Origin: Gammaproteobacteria bacterium
Lineage (GTDB): Bacteria; Pseudomonadota; Gammaproteobacteria; PIVX01
Direction: 5' to 3'
DNA length: 64,000 nucleotides
Assembly: GCA_003353785.1 (NCBI GenBank)
Contig: PIVX01000007.1
Location: forward strand, 27,153 to 91,152
Below the pieces are notes generated by a model that did not search any database, was not told where the DNA came from, and saw nothing but the letters and a program-made list of their open reading frames with translations. The translations under genes and the position numbers were made by a program. Positions within the stretch are counted from its first letter, which is position 1; the number at the start of each line of letters is the position of its first letter. Below are positions 56,957 through 64,000 of the stretch, piece after piece.

Positions 56957-57409
56957 CTAATTAATCTTCCTCATAAAAATAAAAGCATCCTCATAACCTG
57001 TGTTTATTTTATAGTAATTAGTACGGAGCCCGATCATATTAAAAGACAGTTTTTTATATAGATTTTGTGCTACAGTGTTAGATCTCTTAACTTCTAACCA
57101 TATTTTCTTAACTATCCTTGGTAAACTATTAATAACATATCTTAATAAATTATAACCCAGGCCTTTTTGATGATGGTTTTTTGCAATTGCCATATTTGTT
57201 ATTTGGCATTCATCCACTACAATTATTAACATCACAAAACCTAAAATAGTCCCACTATCATTTGTAATTATATAATTGCTATCAGAATAATCTAAACTAT
57301 TAGCGAAATTTGCGTAACTCCAAGGATATAAATAATTATCTTGTTCAATCCGATACGCCTCAACTAAATCTTTGCTACCCATATGGCGGATAATATAGTT
57401 ATCATCCAT
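56957..57409 (-). CDS. rimI: Ribosomal-protein-alanine N-acetyltransferase RimI
   Basis: RimI acetylates the N-terminus of ribosomal protein S18. The 150-residue GNAT domain has [20 protein letters not shown] with the acetyl-CoA-binding QxGxG/A-type loop, [20 protein letters not shown] with the motif B, and [18 protein letters not shown] at the end. It starts 3 bp after the lpdA stop, so it is at the tail of the PDH cluster and ahead of prfC. Confidence 0.9.
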   Translation of the reverse strand: MDDNYIIRHMGSKDLVEAYRIEQDNYLYPWSYANFANSLDYSDSNYIITNDSGTILGFVMLIIVVDECQITNMAIAKNHHQKGLGYNLLRYVINSLPRIVKKIWLEVKRSNTVAQNLYKKLSFNMIGLRTNYYKINTGYEDAFIFMRKIN

Positions 57410-57412
57410 AAT

Positions 57413-58834
57413 TTATTTATTAGGAGATATTAGATCTGTAATTGTTCCTTCATACATTTCTGTTGCACCAACAATCGTTTCTGATACAGTTGGATGTGGA
57501 TGGATAGTCAAGCTAATATCTTCTGCATCACATCCCATCTCTATTGCAAGCATTGCCTCAGAAATTAAATCACCAGCATTACTACCAACTATCCCTACAC
57601 CAATAACTACATTAGTATCTTTGTTAAAAATTACTTTCGTTAGTCCCTCATCTCTACCATGAGTCAAAGATCTACCACTGGCCATCCATGGGAAAATACC
57701 TTTTGAATAATTTATTCCTTCTGCTTTAGCCTCATTCTCAGTAACTCCCGCCCATGCTACCTCAGGATCAGTATAGGCAACAGAGGGAATACTCTTAGGC
57801 TCAAAATGATGATTCTTACCTGATATGTTCTCAGCAGCTATTTTACCTTCTGGAATAGCTTTATGAGCCAACATTGGATGTCCAACAACATCTCCCACAG
57901 CATAAATATTTGGTACATTTGTCTGCATTTTACTATTTGTATTAATAAATCCTTGCTCAGTAACTTCAACCCCTGCTTTATCAGCATCAATTAATTTACC
58001 ATTAGGAATTCTTCCTACTGCAACCAAAACACTATCAAATATCTCTTGTTTAGATTTACCATCATCATCTTCAAAAGTAACAAAAATACCTTCTTTCTTG
58101 GCTTCAGCAGAAACTACTTTTGTTTTTAAATATAAATTTTTACACTTTTTCTGCAGAATCTTGGCTAGCGGAGATACAATATCATTATCTGCCCCCAAAA
58201 TAATTTGTTCAGCTAACTCAACTACTGTAACATCCGCTCCTAAACTTGAATATACCGTAGCCATCTCAAGTCCTATTATGCCCCCTCCAATAACTAACAT
58301 ACTTCCTTTAGCATACTCACATCTAAGAGCTCCTGTTGATGTAAAAATTCTTTCATCCTCAGGTATAAAAGGCAATTTTACTGGACGTGATCCTACAGCT
58401 ATTATGGCATTCTCAAACTTTACTACTTTACTTTCATCACCATCATGTTCAACTAAAATTTCATTAGGACTCTGAAATTTACCAAAACCTTGGATAACTT
58501 CTACCTTACGTTGTTTGGCTAGCATTTTTAAACCTGTTGTAAGTTTCTTAACAATACCATCCTTCCAAGAAACTATTTTATTAGTATCAATATTAATATT
58601 ACCAAAATCAATTCCGTGATTTTTCATGTGATTTGATTCATCAATCACCTTAGCAGCATGTAACAATGCTTTAGATGGAATACAACCTACATTAAGACAA
58701 ACTCCACCCAAAACATCATAAAGTTCGATCAGCACTACCTTTTTACCTAAATCTGCTGCCCTAAAAGCCGCTGTATATCCACCAGGACCTGAGCCCAAAA
58801 CTACTACTTCTGCTTCAATTACCTTTGTACTCAT
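57413..58834 (-). CDS. lpdA: Dihydrolipoamide dehydrogenase (E3)
   Basis: E3 reoxidises the lipoyl groups of pyruvate and 2-oxoglutarate dehydrogenases with NAD+. It has 473 residues (474 in E. coli). The FAD-binding GSGPGGYTAAFRAADLG begins at residue 14, the redox disulfide is C46-C51 in GGVCLNVGCIPSK, and VVIGGGIIGLEMATVY (here LVIGGGIIGLEMA) binds NAD. The catalytic His-Glu pair is in IHPHPTVSETI near 447-452. It is the third gene of the aceE-aceF-lpdA operon. Confidence 0.97.
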   Translation of the reverse strand: MSTKVIEAEVVVLGSGPGGYTAAFRAADLGKKVVLIELYDVLGGVCLNVGCIPSKALLHAAKVIDESNHMKNHGIDFGNINIDTNKIVSWKDGIVKKLTTGLKMLAKQRKVEVIQGFGKFQSPNEILVEHDGDESKVVKFENAIIAVGSRPVKLPFIPEDERIFTSTGALRCEYAKGSMLVIGGGIIGLEMATVYSSLGADVTVVELAEQIILGADNDIVSPLAKILQKKCKNLYLKTKVVSAEAKKEGIFVTFEDDDGKSKQEIFDSVLVAVGRIPNGKLIDADKAGVEVTEQGFINTNSKMQTNVPNIYAVGDVVGHPMLAHKAIPEGKIAAENISGKNHHFEPKSIPSVAYTDPEVAWAGVTENEAKAEGINYSKGIFPWMASGRSLTHGRDEGLTKVIFNKDTNVVIGVGIVGSNAGDLISEAMLAIEMGCDAEDISLTIHPHPTVSETIVGATEMYEGTITDLISPNK

Positions 58835-58855
58835 ATACCATTCCTCACAATAAAA

Positions 58856-60367
58856 CTAGATCATATAATCAATATTAGCCAATTTAGCAGATAAATTCTT
58901 ACAAAATCTAGCTGCCTCTGCCCCATCAATCACTCTATGATCATAAGACAATGAAAATGGCAAAATCAGCCTAGGCTTAAAATCACCATCAATATATATA
59001 GGCTGCATTTTTGCTTTAGAGATACCAAGAATAGCGACATTTGGTACATTTACAATAGGGGTAAAGCCAGTCCCACCAATACCCCCTAAACTAGATATTG
59101 TAAAACTGCTTCCCGACATCTCATCAACAGTTAAACCTTTCTCGCGCGCCTTATTACTTATGTTTAAAAGTTCTTTAGATAATTCATTAATATCTTTCTT
59201 ATCAACATTTTTTATAACTGGCACGACTAGACCTTTATCAGTATCTACAGCAATTCCAATATTAAAATATTTCTTTAAAATAAGTTCTTTTCTATCTTCA
59301 CCAAGAGAGGCATTAAAACTAGGAAATTCTTTTAAACAATCTGCAACAGCTTTCATAATAAAAACTAGTGGGGTCAGCTTGACACCATTTTTAGATAGTG
59401 AAGAATTTCGTTGCTTACGATACTTCTCAAGCTCGGTAATATCAGCTTCATCAAAATGAGTAACGTGTGGAATGTTAATCCAAGATTTATAAACATGCTC
59501 CCCAGTCAATTGCTTAACTCTGGCAAGTTCTTGGTATTCTACTTGGCCAAATTTCTCGTGATCTACAGCAAGTAAAGCAGGAATATTAATCCCTTGTTTC
59601 TGATCTTTTAATTTACTTTTTACATAATTTTGAACATCTACTAAAATAATCCTCTCTTTGCGGCCTGTGCCTTTAACTTTTGCTAAATCAACCCCAAATT
59701 CTCTGGCAATACGCCTAACTGATGGAGATGCATGAACATTTGATCTATGTATAAACTCTTCAACTGTAGTAGAACTACCTGGTACTAATGTTGCTGTATC
59801 TCCCGTTGGCGCTTCTTCAGCTATTGGTATCGGAACCGTAGAATTTTCTTTAGGAGTTATTTCTATTCTGGCAAGAAGACTACCTTGTTGTACTTCAGAA
59901 TTTTTAGCTACAATCACTTCAACAATTTTACCAGCATAAGGTGCCGGAACATCCATGCTAGCTTTTTCACTTTCTAAAGTAAGAATTGAATCATTCTCAT
60001 TAACTATATCACCAGAATTAATCAATACCTCAATTACTCTTATCCCTGTTGTTACTCCAACATCTGGTAAAACAATATCGACAGTGCTCTTCTTTATAGG
60101 TTTGTCTGTTAGTACTTCACTATTTGGAGTTTCTTCTTCTGCTATTTCCATAACCTCTTGACCAGAGCTAAGCTTATCTCCAACCTTACATTTAATATTT
60201 TTGACAATTCCATTCGATGGAGAAGGAATTTCTACAGTGGATTTTTCACCTTCTAAAACTAATATAGATTGATCTTTATGAATTAGATCACTAACCTGAA
60301 CCAATATCTCAACGACTTCTGCTTCAGTAACACCACCTAAATCTGGAATTAATATCTTTGAACTCAC
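58856..60367 (-). CDS. aceF: Dihydrolipoamide acetyltransferase (E2) of pyruvate dehydrogenase
   Basis: E2 forms the core of the pyruvate dehydrogenase complex. It has 503 residues. There are two lipoyl domains with modified lysines at about 42 (LEGEKSTVEIP) and 135 (LESEKASMDVP). The E1/E3-binding domain HASPSVRRIAREFGV starts near 212, and the catalytic domain has SYDHRVIDGAEAARF with His477 and Asp481. E. coli AceF has three lipoyl domains; two is common elsewhere in the gammaproteobacteria. The gene is 22 bp from aceE. Confidence 0.97.
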   Translation of the reverse strand: MSSKILIPDLGGVTEAEVVEILVQVSDLIHKDQSILVLEGEKSTVEIPSPSNGIVKNIKCKVGDKLSSGQEVMEIAEEETPNSEVLTDKPIKKSTVDIVLPDVGVTTGIRVIEVLINSGDIVNENDSILTLESEKASMDVPAPYAGKIVEVIVAKNSEVQQGSLLARIEITPKENSTVPIPIAEEAPTGDTATLVPGSSTTVEEFIHRSNVHASPSVRRIAREFGVDLAKVKGTGRKERIILVDVQNYVKSKLKDQKQGINIPALLAVDHEKFGQVEYQELARVKQLTGEHVYKSWINIPHVTHFDEADITELEKYRKQRNSSLSKNGVKLTPLVFIMKAVADCLKEFPSFNASLGEDRKELILKKYFNIGIAVDTDKGLVVPVIKNVDKKDINELSKELLNISNKAREKGLTVDEMSGSSFTISSLGGIGGTGFTPIVNVPNVAILGISKAKMQPIYIDGDFKPRLILPFSLSYDHRVIDGAEAARFCKNLSAKLANIDYMI

Positions 60368-60389
60368 CTAACTACCTTAATAAAAAAAT

Positions 60390-63041
60390 TTATATCCTAA
60401 ATGGATCTACTGAATCTGACCTTATACCAAATTTATCTATAGCATCTTTAACAGTCTTAACACTAACTTTACCTGTTTTTACAAGAGAGGTAAGAGCAGC
60501 AACAACAATTGAATTACTGTCTATTTCATAAAATTTTCTTAATTTTAATCTTGTATCACTCCTACCAAAACCATCAGTTCCCAAAGAAACATAATCAGCT
60601 ATAATTTCTGAACGAATCTGTTCTGAATAAGCTCTAACATAATCAGTTACAGCTATTACTGGGCTATCTGCTTCAGGTAGACACGTTTTCACATAGCTTA
60701 ATTTAGGTTTCTTGCTAGGATTTAATCTGTTGTATCTTTCAACACTAGTAGCTTCTCTTTTAAGTTCAGTAAAACTAGTCACACTCCATACATTAGCAAT
60801 AATATTATATTCAGCTAAAAGATATTCCGCTGCCTTAATCACTTCTAACAATATAGTCCCAGAACCAAGTAAGTTAATACTAGGAGAATCCTCTCCTTTA
60901 TATAAATACATTCCTTTTATTATCCCTTCATTGATCCCTTCAGGGATTTTAGGATGATGATAATTCTCATTCATTACAGTGATATAATAAAAAATATCTT
61001 CCTCATCCATATACATGCGTTTCAATCCTTCTTGAACAATCACTGCGACTTCAAAAGCAAATGTTGGATCGTAACTTATACAGTTAGGAACTAGTGAAGC
61101 CATTACCTGGCTATTGCCATCATTATGCTGAAATCCTTCCCCTGCTAAAGTAGTTCTACCTGCAGTTGCACCAATTAGAAAACCTCTTGCTCTTATATCA
61201 GAAGCTGCCCAAATCAAATCACCAATTCGTTGAAAACCAAACATAGAGTAAAAAATATAAATCGGAATCATTGGAAAATTCCTATAGCAATATGAAGTAC
61301 CAGCAGCTAACCAAGAAGAGAAACCTCCAGCCTCTGTTAAACCTTCTTCTAAGATCTGTCCAGACTGTGATTCCTTGTAAAACATCAATTGCTCGGCATC
61401 TTCAGGAGTATACAATTGACCATTACTTGAATATATACCATATTGACGAAATAAACCTTCCATACCAAAAGTTCTACTCTCGTCAGGAGTAATTGGCACA
61501 ATCATCTTACCAATTTCCTTATCTTTAAGTAATAAACTTAGTATTCTAACAATCGCCATTGTAGTTGAAATTTTGCGATCTCCCGTATCCTGTAATAAAG
61601 AAGATAAATCATCTAAAGTTGGCAATTTTCTCAATGGTAGAGAATTTACTTTTCTAACAGGAAGATACCCTCCAAGTTTCTGTCTTCTAGAATGTAAATA
61701 TTTAATCTCTTCACTATCCTTAGGTGGCTTATAAAAAGGAACATTCTTCAATTCTTCATCCGATATAGGTAAATTAAATCTATCACGAAATTCTTTGATT
61801 TCTTCAGAAGACATTTTTTTCTTATTATGAGTTATATTCTGTCCTTCTCCGGCAGAACCCATACCAAACCCTTTAACAGTTTTAGCTAGAATAACAGTAG
61901 GTTGTCCACTATGATTAATCGCTTTATCATATGCACAATAAACTTTTTTAGGATCATGCCCTCCTCTATTAAAAGCCCAAATTTCTTCATCAGTATATCC
62001 TTTCACCATCTCAAGTAATTCAGGATATTTCCCAAAAAAATGCTTACGAACATATTTTCCATCCTTCCCTTTATAAGCCTGATAATCTCCATCAACGCAT
62101 TCCTCCATACGTTTTTGCAATAAACCCTTTGAATCTTTAGCAAACAATTTATCCCATTTATCTCCCCAAATAACTTTAATAACATTCCATTTTGCTCCCA
62201 AAAATATTCCTTCTAATTCTTGAATAATCTTGCTATTTCCACGAACAGGACCATCTAGTCTCTGTAAATTACAATTAATTACAAAAATCAAATTATCTAA
62301 ATTTTCACGAGCAGCTAAACTAATTGCGCATAAAGATTCAGGTTCATCAATTTCACCATCACCTAAAAAAGCCCAAATCTTACGGTTTGTACTCACAAGC
62401 CCACGATTCTGCATATATTTATCAAATTTTGCCTGATAAATGGCTTGTATAGGTCCAAGCCCCATTGAAACAGTAGGAAACTGCCAAAAATTCGGCATTA
62501 ACCAAGGATGAGGATAAGATGAGATACCATTACCATCCACTTCTTGTCTAAAGTTTTCCAAATTCTCCTCAGTAAGACGGTCTTCTAAAAAAGCACGAGC
62601 ATAAATACCAGGAGATGAATGTCCTTGAATAAAAACTAAATCCCCTAAATAATCCTTAGTTTGAGCTTTAAAAAAATGATTAAAACCAATCTCATATAAA
62701 GTAGCTGCAGAAGCATAGCTAGCAATATGGCCACCTAATTCGGGTGCTTTTTTACCAGCTCTCACTACCATAGCCACAGCATTCCAACGAATATAAGCCC
62801 TAATATTTTTCTCTAATTTATAATCAATAGGAACATCAGTTTCTTCACTTACACCTATAGTATTTCTATATGGTGTTTGTAGGCTATCTTGACTCTTAAC
62901 ATTTTTCAAATTAGCATGTTTTTGAAGTTCATTTAAAATATATTTAGCCCTTTCAGAGCCCTCATATAGAATTACAGAATCAAGAGCAGCCTTCCATTCA
63001 GATGTTTCAATCGGATCTATATCAAAAAATTTTTCACTCAT
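60390..63041 (-). CDS. aceE: Pyruvate dehydrogenase E1 component
   Basis: AceE decarboxylates pyruvate with thiamine diphosphate and acetylates the lipoyl groups of E2. It has 883 residues (887 in E. coli) and is the homodimeric type. It has HASYASAATLYEIGFNHFF near 105, the ThDP-binding GDGEIDEPES and LVFIQGHSSPGIYARA, and GEGFQHNDGNSQ. There is no pdhR regulator upstream; the preceding gene is an unrelated cysteine-rich lipoprotein 21 bp away on the same strand. Together with aceF and lpdA it converts pyruvate to acetyl-CoA. Confidence 0.98.
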   Translation of the reverse strand: MSEKFFDIDPIETSEWKAALDSVILYEGSERAKYILNELQKHANLKNVKSQDSLQTPYRNTIGVSEETDVPIDYKLEKNIRAYIRWNAVAMVVRAGKKAPELGGHIASYASAATLYEIGFNHFFKAQTKDYLGDLVFIQGHSSPGIYARAFLEDRLTEENLENFRQEVDGNGISSYPHPWLMPNFWQFPTVSMGLGPIQAIYQAKFDKYMQNRGLVSTNRKIWAFLGDGEIDEPESLCAISLAARENLDNLIFVINCNLQRLDGPVRGNSKIIQELEGIFLGAKWNVIKVIWGDKWDKLFAKDSKGLLQKRMEECVDGDYQAYKGKDGKYVRKHFFGKYPELLEMVKGYTDEEIWAFNRGGHDPKKVYCAYDKAINHSGQPTVILAKTVKGFGMGSAGEGQNITHNKKKMSSEEIKEFRDRFNLPISDEELKNVPFYKPPKDSEEIKYLHSRRQKLGGYLPVRKVNSLPLRKLPTLDDLSSLLQDTGDRKISTTMAIVRILSLLLKDKEIGKMIVPITPDESRTFGMEGLFRQYGIYSSNGQLYTPEDAEQLMFYKESQSGQILEEGLTEAGGFSSWLAAGTSYCYRNFPMIPIYIFYSMFGFQRIGDLIWAASDIRARGFLIGATAGRTTLAGEGFQHNDGNSQVMASLVPNCISYDPTFAFEVAVIVQEGLKRMYMDEEDIFYYITVMNENYHHPKIPEGINEGIIKGMYLYKGEDSPSINLLGSGTILLEVIKAAEYLLAEYNIIANVWSVTSFTELKREATSVERYNRLNPSKKPKLSYVKTCLPEADSPVIAVTDYVRAYSEQIRSEIIADYVSLGTDGFGRSDTRLKLRKFYEIDSNSIVVAALTSLVKTGKVSVKTVKDAIDKFGIRSDSVDPFRI

Positions 63042-63062
63042 ATTGACATTTACTCTTCAAAA

Positions 63063-63452
63063 TTAATCACAATTAGCTACGCACTCTTCTATGGAATCCA
63101 CTACCCCACCACATAACTGGAAACAAGCATTGAAATCTTCCAGACAGACTTCAAATCTTTTATTTCGTTCATACCGACATTCATTATCATATGAATTTGC
63201 AAAAGGAGACTGCCTATCGCCTCTTGAAATAGCAGCTGTCGCTATTCTTTCTAACGATTTTCTGTTTAAACATTGTTGATAAGATTGTTCAGCCCAATGC
63301 TCGCATTTTTGCCGCATTTTCTGACATTTTACCACACATTCACGCCCTCTTTGTGTTTCCGGTTCATTATAATAGTAAGACGTCCTGTAAACTGGACCAC
63401 ATCCAGACAAAAAAAGAAATACAAAGATTAAAAATATTGCTTTTACACGCAT
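63063..63452 (-). CDS. Cysteine-rich lipoprotein, 129 aa
   Basis: I recognise no family. A lipoprotein signal ends in the lipobox LSGC with Cys18; an AGGAG lies before the ATG. The mature part has ten further cysteines in patterned groups: RECVVKCQKMRQKCEHW, SYQQCL, NECRYERNKRFEVCL, FNACFQLC, EECVANC. The Cys-x3-Cys spacings suggest helical hairpins held by disulfides. It precedes aceE by 21 bp on the same strand and may be read into the PDH operon. Role unknown. Confidence 0.8.
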   Translation of the reverse strand: MRVKAIFLIFVFLFLSGCGPVYRTSYYYNEPETQRGRECVVKCQKMRQKCEHWAEQSYQQCLNRKSLERIATAAISRGDRQSPFANSYDNECRYERNKRFEVCLEDFNACFQLCGGVVDSIEECVANCD

Positions 63453-63885
63453 AACACTCCTAGAATATTTAAAATCTTAACCCAGATATGACACTAACAT
63501 TATCATAACAAAGATTTTTTATGCCAATCAATAGGATATAATTACAAGAATCCATAATTAGCAACATATTATATCAAATTTAACAGTTACCTCCTATATC
63601 ACCAGTGTTTAAACAACAACCTACCGACATTAATGGCAAAAAAATCCCCAATATGAAAAATAGAAGAGCAATTTAAAAAAATATCCAAATTTAGTACTGT
63701 TGGTTATCCAATTGCACTTAGTTGCATAATTATATCCATCACTGCATTCATGGGAAATAAATACACAACTTTTTATGCTTATATGACCCTAGATGCTACA
63801 AAATATAGTATATTGGTAACAAATTTATATTTATTTGTTGCCTTCTCCATACATAGCAAAAACTCTCCAGAGATTTATTCGAATA
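63453..63885. other. Gene-free stretch with a membrane-protein-like remnant
   Basis: On the plus strand, bases about 63680-63885 read as a membrane-type frame (VGYPIALSCIIISITAFMGN and later YLFVAFSIHSK) that runs into the IS605-type end at 63886 and closes at 63923. There is no start with a ribosome-binding site. It is probably a gene broken by the insertion. Confidence 0.35.
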
Positions 63886-64000
63886 TTGACATCCTCACCC
63901 ACCTAAAGGAAGGTGATTCCTGAATCTTACTTCAAGCTGCTACTAGATCACTCGTTTGCAAAAGTTCCTGATTCACAGAAGTTGCCAATGCAACGTCGAA
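63886..64000 (-). mobile_element. IS605-type right end (copy 5) with tnpB tail reaching the window edge
   Basis: TTGACATCCTCACCCACCTAAA at 63886-63907 is the transposon end. The minus strand from 64000 to 63935 reads without a stop as FDVALATSVNQELLQTSDLV and then Ala-Ala, with the stop TGA at 63932-63934. It is the C-terminus of TnpB and matches the relic at 47949. This copy is unbroken as far as visible, so the element could continue beyond the window. Confidence 0.7.

Overview
The window reads as chromosome of an AT-rich gammaproteobacterium (about one third G+C by eye) with signs of genome reduction. The class assignment rests on gene order. On one side lie yicC-gmk-rpoZ-spoT-recG, with divergent rph next to dut and then rpmB-rpmG. 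There is also rpoN-ptsN-NPr, the pair lptF-lptG facing holC-valS, a coaD-ferredoxin-lolB group, rimI-prfC, and aceE-aceF-lpdA. All are arrangements known from enteric bacteria, pseudomonads and Legionellales, but members usually found inside them are absent here (pyrE, slmA, coaBC, radC, hpf, rapZ, pepA). The many importers, orphan secreted proteins, a large acidic orphan protein and decayed insertion sequences fit a host-associated or intracellular life, perhaps near Legionellales. The order-level placement is inference.

Layout. 1-1.5 kb: end of a polytopic membrane protein. 1.8-10.7 kb: secreted orphan, then stringent response and nucleotide genes (recG, spoT, rpoZ with a repeat-filled tail, gmk, yicC), then rph, dut, rpmB, rpmG. 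10.8-16.4 kb: sigma-54 and nitrogen-PTS proteins, a retropepsin-like protease, pssA, a DUF3579 protein, a LOG-family protein and a CsaA-like protein. 16.5-25.4 kb: accessory stretch with IS605-type relics, a methyltransferase, two secreted orphans, ferredoxin-NADP reductase, class I aldolase, a 713-residue orphan and an OmpA-domain protein with a duplicated tail. 25.6-33.5 kb: EEP hydrolase, MFS transporters, ferredoxin, coaD, lolB, tRNA-Gln followed by a long inverted repeat, and a DUF945 protein. 34.2-39.8 kb: LPS export permeases, holC, valS. 40.4-53.1 kb: sparse accessory region with an NlpC/P60 hydrolase, a small kinase, a PAP2 phosphatase, an AGCS symporter, HAD, GIY-YIG and NUDIX proteins, an LtaS-like enzyme, a LuxR-type regulator and an SSS symporter. 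53.2-55.4 kb: IS200 transposase relic, a lysine-rich histone-H1/AlgP-like protein and a broken dsbB. 55.4-63.5 kb: prfC, rimI, the pyruvate dehydrogenase operon and a cysteine-rich lipoprotein. The window ends in another IS605-type relic.

How it fits together: pyruvate dehydrogenase, aldolase and the symporters point to use of imported small metabolites. SpoT, omega, RpoN and PtsN/NPr form the starvation-signalling layer. LptF/LptG, LolB and the OmpA protein serve the envelope. At least two insertion-sequence families once spread here and survive only as ends and protein tails. I saw no CRISPR array, prophage, secretion-system locus or rRNA. No clearly new multi-gene system is evident. The most unusual items are the repeat-extended omega subunit, the duplicated OmpA-protein tail, the 713-residue orphan, the post-tRNA 23-bp inverted repeat and the one-directional IS605 relics.
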